Assembly: GCF_932526225.1 (NCBI RefSeq)
Contig: NC_064047.1
Location: 1,426,001-1,490,000 of the forward strand
Direction: 5' to 3'
Length of the DNA stretch: 64,000 bases
DNA from: Nematostella vectensis
Lineage: Eukaryota > Cnidaria > Anthozoa > Actiniaria > Edwardsiidae
Position 1 is the stretch's first letter, and each line of letters opens with the position of its first letter. This document shows positions 38,897-50,500 of the stretch, in pieces. Below the pieces are notes generated by a model. The model saw only the letters and a list, made by a program, of their open reading frames with translations, ran no database searches and was not told the origin of the DNA. Both the position numbers and the translations under genes were made by a program.

Positions 38897-39691
38897 ATGG
38901 AACCGAGAAGTCGTCGAACGTCTAATCTTTCGAATAAGCCATACACCGCTCACACATCACTTCCACCATTGACGACCCAGAGAAGTTTCTTGAAGGATGA
39001 TACTTTTATGTTGAGCAGGAAAGGGAAAAGAAACAACAAAGCCATCAGTAAAGTTAAACCAAAACAATATTTAGCACTTTTACAAAATTTCACCGACCTT
39101 AAGGTTGAGTTTTTGAACTTAGAAGATGAGAAACATAAGTTGGAAAACGCGTTACTCCGGAGCGAGGATAAATATGCTAAGCTGTCTCAAGAACACGAGC
39201 AGCTGAAGGAAAAGTATTCGGAATTGGAGCATCTGGAAGATTGGGGCAGGATTATCCGCGAGAAAAATGCCGAAATACGTCGACTGAATGAGGTTTTAAA
39301 AAAGTTAAGAACGGACAGAGTTGAGGCGTTGAATGAGAAAACAACAGCAAAAGCTGCAATCGGTGAGCTTAAGTGTAGACTTAAACAGAAGAGAAAGGAG
39401 GTTCAGGACGTACGTTTGATGGAGCAAACACAAAGCAAAGCAAGGATACTTAGTGAAACTGAAAGATATAGGACTGAGAGGGACAACGCTAAGGCGAAGT
39501 TAATAGAGTACGAAATACTAGTTGAGAAGCTACAAGTAGAGATACAGAGACAGAGGGGAGAGAGGGATTTTAAGGGGACGGAATTACAGCAGATGCAAAG
39601 AAAATACTCATCTAAGGAAAAACAAGCCGACGTTCTAAAACGTAACATGGCAGTCTTTAAAATGAAACAAGCTGCGGAAAAACTGAGTTAA
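38897..39691 (+). CDS. intronless coiled-coil protein, 264 aa, family unknown
   Basis: One uninterrupted frame runs from ATG 38897 (context AAACATGG, good for initiation) to TAA 39689-39691. Residues 1-52 are basic and rich in Ser, Thr and Asn. From about 55 to the end the protein is almost entirely charged heptad-type helix (KHKLENALLRSEDKYAKLSQ, EKNAEIRRLNEVLKKLR, EKLQVEIQRQ), typical of a long coiled coil. There is no signal peptide, membrane segment or catalytic motif, so a structural or scaffold role (cytoskeletal, centrosomal or ciliary) is only a guess. Codon use is not repeat-like, unlike the open frames in the nearby arrays. It could be a retrocopy, since it lacks introns, or a single exon of a larger gene; no donor-like extension was found. 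Confidence 0.7.
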   Translation: MEPRSRRTSNLSNKPYTAHTSLPPLTTQRSFLKDDTFMLSRKGKRNNKAISKVKPKQYLALLQNFTDLKVEFLNLEDEKHKLENALLRSEDKYAKLSQEHEQLKEKYSELEHLEDWGRIIREKNAEIRRLNEVLKKLRTDRVEALNEKTTAKAAIGELKCRLKQKRKEVQDVRLMEQTQSKARILSETERYRTERDNAKAKLIEYEILVEKLQVEIQRQRGERDFKGTELQQMQRKYSSKEKQADVLKRNMAVFKMKQAAEKLS

Positions 39692-40173
39692 TGAAGACAT
39701 AGTGCCAGGATGTTCTAAGATCTAATGGAATTGAAAACCATCTTTGCCTTGACATAGCGCTAGCAGCAGTATCCCTTGGGTGGAGAGCTTACTCCATGCG
39801 TTATCCTGCGTTTTCAGACAGAAAACAGACAGGTTTTATGCCAGCCGGACGGACGGACAGAAAGACAGCAAAAACTACACCGATGCAGACTGAGTTTTAT
39901 ATTTCTTTTATTTTTTCTAGTCCTCCCGTTATTATAATAACCATAATGAGACCTTCTCAATACTTATAATTAATATAGTTTAGAACAGACCATTACAAAA
40001 AGTATTTAAAAAAAAAAAAAAAGATGAGTGAAGTTTATACAACGAGAGCGCTTTTCTTGGAAGAGCGTCCTTTTGAGACCTGGACGCATGCGCAAAATCA
40101 ATCGCAACACCGAAATTGGTAATGCGCATGCGCAAGAAAATCTAGCAGTTTGTTCTCTTGCAATGGCCTCTTG
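39692..40173. other. 3' flank of the coiled-coil gene
   Basis: AT-rich with an A-run at about 40008-40022. No canonical AATAAA and no gene was recognised. Confidence 0.4.
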
Positions 40174-40245
40174 CAATCTCGTTCCCAGGGCCCAGTATTT
40201 TTATGCCAGCGGCAAAAGGTACGTGGGCTCTGGGACTGAGATTGG
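40174..40245. mobile_element. 72-bp inverted-repeat element
   Basis: The left end CAATCTCGTTCCCAGGGCCC and the right end GGGCTCTGGGACTGAGATTG are inverted copies with three mismatches. The middle is about 32 bp with no coding pattern. It resembles short palindromic repeats dispersed in cnidarian genomes (recollection). Confidence 0.6.
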
Positions 40246-40314
40246 TTGTCTTGCGCTTTGGTGGTTTTAATCGATAATGACTTGCCTAGCTCTTGCGCCC
40301 TTAGTAGGACAAAC

Positions 40315-40429
40315 TTTAAAGGATGATCCACACGCGCTGATTTGTCGGACAGATTTTCTGTACGGTCGACCCTTGTTCCTCTGGCAGAAATTCGACCCGG
40401 CAAATCGTTGTGTGTAAATCCGCTTTAAA
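40315..40429. mobile_element. MITE-like element with TTTAAAG ends
   Basis: Ends TTTAAAGGATGATCCACACG and, on the other strand, TTTAAAGCGGATTTACACAC, followed by GATTTG on both sides. The ends match imperfectly over about 30 bp. Length is 115 bp and no coding pattern was seen. Confidence 0.5.
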
Positions 40430-40904
40430 TAGACCATGGCCATAATCTATCTAATGTAACAAGCTGGATTACCAGATCAACTATCTTTTCCCATTGGTTT
40501 GTCTGTGGTGCATTAATCCAATAAGATGAAATCTCCTAAGAGCTGCTACACGACCTTTTGCTTTGTTTGCATTCGCACATTTTTAATTATTTTTATCATT
40601 AATTTTTTGCCGTTTTAATAATGCGTGATCTTGGTTTACGTTTATTTCGCGCTTCACGCGCGGTGGCTTTGAACGCACGTGCTATTCACATGTTCAGTTT
40701 CACTAGTACAAGGCTGATCAGTGCTTAACTCACGTGATTACCGCTTTCTATTCTATTCCGCTATTCACGTGCCAGACATACGGCTATCCTACCTAGTCCT
40801 CATCTGAGCTTGAGTAAGGAGATCTTGTCCCTTCTTTCTTAGAGCTAAAAATAAAATCAATGATACATCACCAAAGATATGTCAAAAAGTATAAGCAGCA
40901 GTAA
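40430..40904. other. intergenic DNA
   Basis: No gene was recognised. GCGCTTCACGCGCGGTGGC near 40650 is a small GC-rich hairpin. Confidence 0.35.
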
Positions 40905-40966
40905 TAGGAGACTTGAGCTAAGAGATCACCCAAACAGTCACGTGATCTCCTAGCGCAAGTCCCCTA
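40905..40966. repeat. 25-bp inverted repeat abutting the 31-bp array
   Basis: The left arm at 40905-40929 (GACTTGAGCTAAGAGATCAC at its inner end) pairs with the right arm at 40942-40966 (GTGATCTCCTAGCGCAAGTC) across a 12-nt loop, with three mismatches. The right arm runs into CCCCTA, the first bases of the 31-bp tandem units. Confidence 0.8.
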
Positions 40967-43905
40967 CTAGCCAGCATGAAAGTGCAAACTTCCCCTACTG
41001 GCCAGCATAAAAGTGTAAATTTCCCCTACTGGCCAGCATAAAAGTGTAAATTTCCCCTACTGGCCAGCATGAGAGTGTAAATTTCCCCTACTGGCCAGCA
41101 TGAAAGTGTAAATTTCCCCTACTGGCCAGCATGAAAGTGTAAATTTCCCCTACTGGCCAGCATGAAAGTGTAAATTTCCCCTACTGGCCAGCATGAGAGT
41201 GTAAATTTCCCCTACTGGCCAGCATGAAAGTGTAAATTTCCCCTACTGGCCAGCATGAGAGTGTAAATTTCCCCTACTGGCCAGCATGAAAGTGTAAATT
41301 TCCCCTACTGGCCAGCATGAAAGTGTAAATTTCCCCTACTGGCCAGCATGAAAGTGTAAATTTCCCCTACTGGCCAGCATAAAAGTGTAAATTTCCCCTA
41401 CTGGCCAGCATGAGAGTGTAAATTTCCCCTAATGGCCAGCATGAAAGTGTAAATTTCCCCTACTGGCCAGCATGAAAGTGTAAATTTCCCCTACTGGCCA
41501 GCATGAGAGTGTAAATTTCCCCTACTGGCCAGCATGAAAGTGTAAATTTCCCCTACTGGCCATCATAAAAGTGTAAATTTCCCCTACTGGCCAGCATGAA
41601 AGTGTAAATTTCCCCTACTGGCCAGCATGAGAGTGTAAATTTCCCCTACTGGCCAGCATGAAAGTGTAAATTTCCCCTACTGGCCAGCATAAAAGTGTAA
41701 ATTTCCCCTACTGGCCAGCATAAAAGTGTAAATTTCCCCTACTGGCCAGCATGAAAGTGTAAATTTCCCCTACTGGCCAGCATAAAAGTGTAAATTTCCC
41801 CTACTGGCCAGCATGAGAGTGTAAATTTCCCCTACTGGCCAGCATGAAAGTGTAAATTTCCCCTACTGGCCAGCATGAAAGTGTAAATTTCCCCTACTGG
41901 CCAGCATGAAAGTGTAAATTTCCCCTACTGGCCAGCATGAGAGTGTAAATTTCCCCTACTGGCCAGCATGACAGTGTAAATTTCCCCTACTGGCCAGCAT
42001 GAGAGTGTAAATTTCCCCTACTGGCCAGCATGAAAGTGTAAATTTCCCCTACTGGCCAGCATGAAAGTGTAAATTTCCCCTACTGGCCAGCATAAAAGTG
42101 TAAATTTCCCCTACTGGCCAGCATGAAAGTGTAAATTTCCCCTACTGGCCAGCATGAAAGTGTAAATTTCCCCTACTGGCCAGCATGAAAGTGTAAATTT
42201 CCCCTACTGGCCAGCATAAAAGTGTAAATTTCCCCTACTGGCCAGCATGAAAGTGTAAATTTCCCCTACTGGCCAGCATGAAAGTGTAAATTTCCCCTAC
42301 TGGCCAGCATAAAAGTGTAAATTTCCCCTACTGGCCAGCATGAGAGTGTAAATTTCCCCTACTGGCCAGCATGAAAGTGTAAATTTCCCCTACTGGCCAG
42401 CATAAAAGTGTAAATTTCCCCTACTGGCCAGCATAAAAGTGTAAATTTCCCCTAATGGCCAGCATGAGAGTGTAAATTTCCCCTACTGGCCAGCATGAAA
42501 GTGTAAATTTCCCCTACTGGCCAGCATGAAAGTGTAAATTTCCCCTACTGGCCAGCATAAAAGTGTAAATTTCCCCTACTGGCCAGCATAAAAGTGTAAA
42601 TTTCCCCTAATGGCCAGCATGAGAGTGTAAATTTCCCCTACTGGCCAGCATGAAAGTGTAAATTTCCCCTACTGGCCAGCATGAAAGTGTAAATTTCCCC
42701 TACTGGCCAGCATGAAAGTGTAAATTTCCCCTACTGGCCAGCATGAAAGTTTAAATTTCCCCTACTGGCCAGCATAAAAGTGTAAATTTCCCCTACTGGC
42801 CAGCATGAAAGTGTAAATTTCCCCTACTGGCCAGCATGAAAGTGTAAATTTCCCCTACTGGCCAGCATGAGAGTGTAAATTTCCCCTACTGGCCAGCATG
42901 AGAGTGTAAATTTCCCCTACTGGCCAGCATGAAAGTGTAAATTTCCCCTACTGGCCAGCATGAAAGTGTAAATTTCCCCTACTGGCCAGCATAAAAGTGT
43001 AAATTTCCCCTACTGGCCAGCATGAAAGTGTAAATTTCCCCTACTGGCCAGCATAAAAGTGTAAATTTCCCCTACTGGCCAGCATAAAAGTGTAAATTTC
43101 CCCTACTGGCCAGCATGAAAGTGTAAATTTCCCCTACTGGCCAGCATGAAAGTGTAAATTTCCCCTACTGGCCAGCATGAAAGTGTAAATTTCCCCTACT
43201 GGCCAGCATGAAAGTGTAAATTTCCCCTACTGGCCAGCATGAGAGTGTAAATTTCCCCTACTGGCCAGCATGAGAGTGTAAATTTCCCCTACTGGCCAGC
43301 ATGAAAGTGTAAATTTCCCCTACTGGCCAGCATAAAAGTGTAAATTTCCCCTACTGGCCAGCATAAAAGTGTAAATTTCCCCTACTGGCCAGCATAAAAG
43401 TGTAAATTTCCCCTACTGGCCAGCATGAAAGTGTAAATTTCCCCTACTGGCCAGCATAAAAGTGTAAATTTCCCCTACTGGCCCGCATAAAAGTGTAAAT
43501 TTCCCCTACTGGCCAGCATGAAAGTGTAAATTTCCCCTACTGGCCAGCATGAAAGTGTAAATTTCCCCTACTGGCCAGCATGAAAGTGTAAATTTCCCCT
43601 ACTGGCCAGCATAAAAGTGTAAATTTCCCCTACTGGCCAGCATGAAAGTGTAAATTTCCCCTACTGGCCAGCATGAAAGTGTAAATTTCCCCTACTGGCC
43701 AGCATAAAAGTGTAAATTTCCCCTACTGGCCAGCATGAGAGTGTAAATTTCCCCTACTGGCCAGCATGAGAGTGTAAATTTCCCCTACTGGCCAGCATGA
43801 AAGTGTAAATTTCCCCTACTGGCCAGCATGAAAGTGTAAATTTCCCCTACTGGCCAGCATGAAAGTGTAAATTTCCCCTACTGGCCAGCATGAAAGTGTA
43901 AATTT
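40959..43905. repeat. 31-bp minisatellite, about 95 copies
   Basis: The unit is CCCCTACTGGCCAGCATGAA followed by AGTGTAAATTT. It contains the palindromes CTGGCCAG and AAATTT. Variation is almost limited to GCATGAAAG, GCATGAGAG and GCATAAAAG, with rare CTAATGG. Because 31 is not a multiple of three and the unit contains TAA, no long open frame exists. Confidence 0.97.
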
Positions 43906-43970
43906 TCAGTATTAGTATAGCGCAAATTATGTAACATCACGAGGAGACTTGATCAAATGCCTTACAAGAT

Positions 43971-44325
43971 ACTCAAATGAGTGTTATACGGGCGGCACAT
44001 AGGCACTCAAATGAGTGTTATACGGGCGGCACATAGGCACTCAAATGAGTGTTATACGGGCGGCACATAGGCACTCAAATGAGTGTTATACGGGCGGCAC
44101 ATAGGCACTCAAATGAGTGTTATACGGGCGGCACATAGGCACTCAAATGAGTGCTATACGGGCGGCAAATAGGCACTCAAATGAGTGTTATACGGGCGGC
44201 ACATAGGCACTCAAATGTGTTATACGGGCGGCACATAGGCACTCAAATGAGTGTTATACGGGCGGCACATAGGCACTCAAATGAGTGTTATACGGGCGGC
44301 ACATAGGCACTCAAATGAGTGTTAT
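43971..44325. repeat. 34-bp tandem repeat, about 10 copies
   Basis: The unit is ACTCAAATGAGTGTTATACG followed by GGCGGCACATAGGC. CACTCAAATGAGTG is a perfect 6-bp stem around AA. Copies are nearly identical. One lacks GAG (about 44215) and one has GTGCTATACG and GCAAATAGG (about 44150). Confidence 0.95.
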
Positions 44326-44653
44326 TTTGTGTGTCTGAAAAAGGGCCAGCATCTCCAACGGTTCATTTGCGTTTCGCCAAAATACAAGTTAATGGTAAAA
44401 GTGCTGTAGCAAATTGGACCTTTTTCCGTCTTTACCAGAGAAGACGAGGACGAGGACAATTCAAAGTTACAAATGTTATGTTTTAAGGAAAAAAATGGGT
44501 GTAAGGTAAGGGTGTGGTTAATGAGGGCGTAGGAACGTGGCTGATAAGAGGGAAAGGGTTTTGTTCATTAGAGGGTAAGGATGTGGTTCATTAGAGGGTA
44601 AGGGCGTGGTTCATTATAGGGTAACAATGATAGGTAACTTCATGAGTCACTCA
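44326..44653. other. short repeats downstream of the minus-strand exons
   Basis: A degenerate GAGGGTAAGGGYGTGGTTCATTA-type motif occurs about four times at 44500-44625. No gene was recognised. Confidence 0.5.
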
Positions 44654-44940
44654 CTAGATGAGCCCTGATTCCTCATCAGATTCGTTCAGCATTGAGAACG
44701 TCGACGGTTCACGGATATACGAGTCTACAAAGCAATGACATGTAAAAACGTAGAAATAAGAAGGTTAAATGAGTCATAGCTGTAGCATCTGTATTCATAA
44801 AAAATGAAAAATAAAAACAACACTTATCATGACGATTTACCATAGAGCGCGTTTTTTGCAGGTGAATAGACGAAGGCCATGCAGTAGAGGTAAAAGTTGA
44901 GAAGGCCGTAAAAGGACAGGAATTCGGCAGGTGGCCATGG
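44654..44940 (-). CDS. TMEM181: 3'-terminal exons of a TMEM181-like membrane protein (partial, possibly broken)
   Basis: The last exon (44654-44724) starts after a TTTGTAG acceptor and reads SYIREPSTFSMLNESDEESG to a TAG stop. The exon before it ends at 44841 with a GTAAAT donor and reads FLSFYGLLNFYLYC, then MAFVYSPAKNALY; the codon split across the junction restores one frame. Both segments match, from memory, the C-terminus of TMEM181, an animal multi-pass protein: the last transmembrane helix, the YSPSKNALY motif, and an acidic FSMLN-D/E-SD tail. Vertebrate tails are longer. The problem is upstream: the frame meets TGA at 44941-44943, and the nearest acceptor (TTTTGTTAG, about 44951) lies beyond it. 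So this is either a frameshifted gene fragment or an intron boundary I cannot resolve. No further exons were found before the satellite at 45639. Confidence 0.5.
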
Positions 44941-45283
44941 TCAAGGAGTCTAACAAAATATGTTGTTTGCAAAAGACAAAATATAAAAGTATTACTTGTA
45001 GGGAGGATGTCAGTTAACCAAACCTTAAAAATAAGTGAGATGACGAGATATCCTGTTAGTGTATCTAACTGATTATAGGGATTTAGTATCACCAAAATAG
45101 CACCATGTGGCACCGGCACCGAAATCATTAAGGTCAGCCAATTAGCTTACAGCAGTATTGATAAATACTAACTCAATTAGGTTACTGCTATGTTCTTGAG
45201 TGCGATAAAGCATTCATCTGCCATGCTAGTGATTGACTAGAATCCTAAGACTGTCAAAGTTGCTACAAAAGGGCGTGTCACAC

Positions 45284-45620
45284 TTGAAGCAACAACGTCA
45301 TGTCACCAGTTTACGACCGGTCAATTGCATAACAGGGCCGTAGCAGGGGTTGGGGCAATGAACCCCCTCCCCCCAATATTTAAAAAAATTATGAGGCCAG
45401 AAGGGGCGTGGCTGTGCCCGATGATTCCTAACGAAAAACGCAAAAATTATTTTTCAAATTTGTCAAAGCAGTGTGTCTATTGGAGGTTTCTATGAGGATG
45501 TGACTGATAATTTAGAGTGGATGGCCTGTTAAAAAGCGCGGATTCTAATAGATTTTTGTCTCTTGTCGGTTGAGGTTTCCGTCGCCCTCTGGAAGTAAAC
45601 TGCTGACAATGCGGCTTTAA
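45284..45620. mobile_element. second copy of the GTCACCAGTTTAC MITE, with nested repeat
   Basis: The left end has GTCACCAGTTTACGACCGG and the right end GGAAGTAAACTGCTGACAAT then GCGGCTTTAA, as in the element at 21056-21254. The interior at 45470-45590 (TTGTCTCTTGTCGGTTGAGG) is its inverse complement with scattered changes. A GCCGTAGCAGGGG fragment is nested at 45333. The 58-bp satellite starts about 20 bp after the right end. Confidence 0.65.
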
Positions 45621-45638
45621 TATATAAGAATTTGCTTG

Positions 45639-47299
45639 AGAAACTACTACAACTGACAGCATCTCACGGTAACTGCAGTTTGTTAATTTAAATGGTAGAA
45701 ACTACTACAACTGACATCATCTCACGGTAACTGCAGTTTGTTAATTTAAATGGTAGAAACTACCACAACTGACATCATCTCACGGTAACTGCAGTTTGTT
45801 AATTTAAATGGTAGAAAACTACCACAACTGACATCATCTCACGGTAACTGCAGTTTGTTAATTTAAATGGTAGAAAACTACCACAACTGACATCATCTCA
45901 CGGTAACTGCAGTTTGTTAATTTAAATGGTAGAAACTACCACAACTGACAGCATCTCACGGTAACTGCAGTTTGTTAATTTAAAAGGTAGAAACTACTAC
46001 AACTGACATCATCTCACGGTAACTGCAGTTTGTTAATTTAAATGGTAGAAACTACTACAACTGACACCATCTCACGGTAACTGCAGTTTGTTAATTTAAA
46101 TGGTAGAAACTACCACAACTGACATCATCTCACGGTAACTGCAGTTTGTTAATTTAAATGGTAGAAACTACTACAACTGACATCATCTCACGGTAACTGC
46201 AGTTTGTTAATTGAAATGGAGAAACTACCACAACTGACATCATCTCACGGTAACTGCAGTTTGTTAATTTAAATGGTAGAAACTACTACAACTGACATAA
46301 TCTCACGGTAACTGCAGTTTGTTAATTTAAATGGTAGAAACTACTACAACTGACATCATCTCACGGTAACTGCAGTTTGTTAATTTAAATGGTAGAAACT
46401 ACTACAACTGACATCATCTCACGGTAACTGCAGTTTGTTAATTTAAATGGTAGAAACTACTACAACTGACAGCATCTCACGGTAACTGCAGTTTGTTAAT
46501 TTAAAAGGTAGAAACTACCACAACTGACAGCATCTCACGGTAACTGCAGTTTGTTAATTTAAATGGTAGAAACTACCACAACTGACATCATCTCACGGTA
46601 ACTGCAGTTTGTTAATTTAAATGGTAGAAACTACTACAACTGACAACATCTCACGGTAACTGCAGTTTGTTAATTTAAATGGTAGAAACTACCACAACTG
46701 ACAGCATCTCACGGTAACTGCAGTTTGTTAATTTAAAAGGTAGAAACTACTACAACTGACATCATCTCACGGTAACTGCAGTTTGTTAATTTAAATGGTA
46801 GAAACTACTATAACTGACAGCATCTCACGGTAACTGCAGTTTGTTAATTTAAATGGTAGAAACTACCACAACTGACAGCCTCTCACGGTAACTGCAGTTT
46901 GTTAATTTAAATGGTAGAAACTACTACAACTGACACCATCTCACGGTAACTGCAGTTTGTTAATTTAAATGGTAGAAACTACCACAACTGACATCATCTC
47001 ACGGTAACTGCAGTTTGTTAATTTAAATGGTAGAAACTACTACAACTGACATCATCTCACGGTAACTGCAGTTTGTTAATTGAAATGGAGAAACTACCAC
47101 AACTGACATCATCTCACGGTAACTGCAGTTTGTTAATTTAAATGGTAGAAACTACTACAACTGACATAATCTCACGGTAACTGCAGTTTGTTAATTTAAA
47201 TGGTAGAAACTACCATAACTGACAGCATCTCACGGTAACTGCAGTTTGTTAATTTAAATGGTAGAAACTACCACAACTGACATCATCTCACGGTAACTG
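45639..47299. repeat. 58-bp satellite array, left part, about 29 copies
   Basis: The unit combines GGTAGAAACTACCACAACTG, ACAGCATCTCACGGT and AACTGCAGTTTGTTAATTTAAAT minus overlaps, 58 bp in total. It contains GGTAG-AAA-CTACC (hairpin), AACTGCAGTT and ATTTAAAT (palindromes). Common variants are CTACC/CTACT, GACAGC/GACATC and TTTAAAT/TTTAAAA. A variant with GAAATGGAG recurs at 46211 and 47080, 869 bp apart, which marks a block duplication. The array is interrupted at 47299 by the LTR retrotransposon. Confidence 0.97.
47295..47299. other. target-site duplication, left copy
   Basis: AACTG immediately before the LTR; it matches AACTG at 51685-51689. Confidence 0.9.
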
Positions 47300-47453
47300 T
47301 GTAATGTTTTTCGGGACTAAAACATCACGAAGAAATAGACAGCTCGTTGAACACAACAACTGAACTCCATTTATTTCTGAACAACCCCCGACATGCCCAC
47401 GAGGCATTCCAAATATGGTGTACAACACAGGGAGCCCATCCAAATATATTACA
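47300..47453 (-). repeat. 3' LTR
   Basis: 154 bp, identical to the LTR at 51531-51684. In element orientation this is the downstream LTR. Confidence 0.95.
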
Positions 47454-47466
47454 TCTCCCCGTTCCT
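47454..47466 (-). other. polypurine tract
   Basis: On the minus strand AGGAACGGGGAGA directly precedes the 3' LTR, the expected primer site for plus-strand DNA synthesis. Confidence 0.75.
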
Positions 47467-47535
47467 GGAATGAACTAGCTACAAACATGTAAACAATGTC
47501 AATGACTAGAGAGCTAAATACATCTAATAGTCTCT

Positions 47536-50500
47536 TTACAAGTCCAGACGTACTACAGGTTTAGGGGTACGCCTTGGGTAACGCCTCACAGGTGTAGAGG
47601 CCACGTCAGGTGGTGACTCAGTTGTACATGTAGGAACAACAGTCTCTGAAGATTTAGGTGAGACTTCAGGTAGAGGGGTAACCTCAGGCTCAGGAAGAAT
47701 GGGTTTAGAGGACACTACTGGAGTAGAGGGCAAAACAAAGCCACTCCCAGTCATAGCTGTAGCTGTAGTTGGTGGGGATGTGTGCTCCGCATCACCAGCT
47801 GCTAGAAGGTGATCAACATGTACATGACACATTCGTCCTCCAATACGTATCTGGTATGCTAGGGGACCGATTCTCAAGATCACTGTTCCTTTATCCCACT
47901 TGTGTTTTCTTCTGAAGTTACGAACTAAAACAATGTCTCCTGGAAGAAACTCACGAGTTTTTGTTCGGCCACCATCATGCTGTTGCTTTTCCTTCATCTG
48001 ACGCTCCTCAACATGCTGGGCCAGATTGGGCTGAAGCAACGCCAAACGTGTGCGAGGCTTACGCTTCAAGAACAACTCAGCAGGTGTCTGCCCAGTAACC
48101 GTATGGGGCGTGTTCCTGTACGAAAACAGAAAACTTGACAGCCGTTGCTGTAGCGATTTCCCCTGATCAAACTTGCTGGTAAGTAACGCCTGCTTGAGAG
48201 TTTGAACATATCTCTCCGCCTCCCCGTTAGAAGCGGGATGATAGCGAGGGACCCGTGTATGCCGTATTCCATTACTTTTCATAAACATGTCCAGCTCACT
48301 AGAAATGAACGGTGGACCGTTATCGGAGACCATCTCCTCTGGTAATCCATGTGATGCAAATAGACCAGCCAGCATTTCAATGGTCTTGGGTGCAGTAGTG
48401 GAAGATGTAGCAATAATCTCAGGCCACTTTGAGTGTGCATCGACAACAACAAAAAAGTTCACTCCGTCTTTAACAGCATAATCCATGTGCACTCGTTGCC
48501 AAACTCTAACAGGCCATTTCCATGGGATCAAAGGTGCTGTGGCAGGCTGCTTACGAACAGACTGGCAGGCCTCACAATGGTGCACCATGTTCTCGATAGC
48601 CTGATCGAGCTTTGGCCACCACAGGTAGCTGCGTGCGAGAGACTTCATGCGACACATACCTGGGTGATCTGCGTGAAGATCATGCAGGATTTTCTCCTGA
48701 AATGCCTCTGGGATAATGACCCGCAGACCCCAGAGAACACAGTCTTGTTCCACAGACAGTTCCAATCGACGATTGAAATAAGGACGTAATTCCTCCTCCT
48801 GTGTCTGCTGTGGCCAGCCACTTTTCACATAATGAAGTACCTTGCTTAACACAGAATCCTTTCTTGTTTCCATAGCAATGTCCCTTGCCGTTACAGGTAG
48901 GTCATCCACATAACTGAAATGATAAATTTCAGTTTCCTCTGAAACTCTAGGCTTATCAACAGGAAGTCTGGACAGCCCATCCGCATTGCTGTGATCGACA
49001 CCTTTACGGTAAACGACATCATACTGGTGGGATGCTAAAATTAAAGCCCACCTCTGAAGACGAGCCGCAGCTAGTGTGGGAATTGCCGACTTTGGCCCTA
49101 AGATTGTTAGGAGTGGTTTATGGTCGGTCTCCAGAATAAATCGTCGCCCATATAAAAACTGGTGGAACTTTTTAACTCCGTAAATAATGGACAGGGCTTC
49201 CTTCTCTAGCTGGGCATAATTCTTTTCACTACCAGTGAGGGTTCTTGAGGCAAAAGCAATGGGGCGCTCCTCGCCTCCTGGCATAACGTGTGAAATAACG
49301 GCTCCAATGCCATAGGGTGATGCATCACAAGCCAATTTAATTGGAAGATTGACGTCATAATGAGTTAGGACTTTCGCTGATTGCAGGAGCTCTTTTGCAG
49401 AGGTGAAGGCTTGCTCGCATTCTGGCAGCCATGACCACTCAACCCCGTCCCGCAGGAGGTTGTTTAACGGGTGCAGCAATGTTGACAAGTTCGGGAGAAA
49501 TTTTCCGTAGTACTGTAACATACCCAGAAAAGATCTCAACTCGGTAACATTAGTTGGCGCAGGAGCATCCACAACAGCCCGAACTTTCTCTGGTGAAGGG
49601 TGGACACCCTCGGCATCAATGACATGACCGAGAAAACCGACCCTGTCCTCCAGGAAACTGCATTTCGACAACTTGAGAGAAATTCCGTATTTCTCAAGTC
49701 TTTCCAGCACCGCCTCTAATCTTGCTTTGTGTTCCTGGTCATTCCTTCCAGTGATCAAAATATCGTCGATATAGCAAACAACACCATCAATGCCCTTGAG
49801 AATGGTGTCAATAGTAGATTGAAATACAGCAGGTGCGCTTGCGACACCAAAAGGCAACCGATTATACTGATAGAGCCCTTTACAGGTGTTGACAGTGAGG
49901 AACTTCTTGGACTCCTCACCAAGAGGCAGTTGCTGATATGCATGCTTGAGGTCAAGTTTAGAAAACTTGGTACCACCTGCCAGAGCACTGAGCAAATCTT
50001 GAGGGTTAGGCAGAGGGTATTGGTCGACGTCCAAAACTGGATTCACCGTAACTTTGTAGTCTCCACACAAACGAACACCACCATCTGCCTTAGGGACGAC
50101 CACTAACGGGGCAGCCCACTCACTATGGGACACTTTTGTCACGATCCCCTCCTTTTCCATGCGATCCAACTCTGCTTCAACTGCTGGCTTTAGGGCATAC
50201 GGCACGGGGCGAGCCTTATGAAACCTAGGCGTGGCCTCAGGTTGCACATTGATTCTTGCTTGAAACTCCTTGATTTTGCCCAGGCCCGTACCGAAAACAC
50301 CCTTGAACCGTGCAGTCAGTTCATGAACTAAATCAGAAGAAGAAACACTAAAAAGGTGCTCCCAGTTCAGCTTAACAACACTGAGCCAATTACGACCCAG
50401 AATAGCTGGTTGGCTCTCAACTTTTGCCACAATCAGAGGCAACTTGGCACTTTGACCCTCGTACTCAACTAGAACTTCGGTTTCACCAATTAAAGGTAAC

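Noticed and set aside
40028-40403. Two opposed frames of 80 and 101 codons
   Set aside because: They span two short inverted-repeat elements and show no protein family pattern.
40959-44325. CRISPR-like regular repeats
   Set aside because: The units are directly adjoining with no unique spacers and the DNA is from an animal; these are ordinary tandem repeats.
44709-45128. 139-codon hydrophobic frame on the minus strand
   Set aside because: It runs in a different frame from the recognisable TMEM181-like exon in the same place and has no family pattern; part of it may be an upstream exon but this could not be shown.
49729-50106. Plus-strand frames inside the retrotransposon (also at 48433-48789 and 50540-51480)
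   Set aside because: They are antisense shadows of the Gag-Pol frame.
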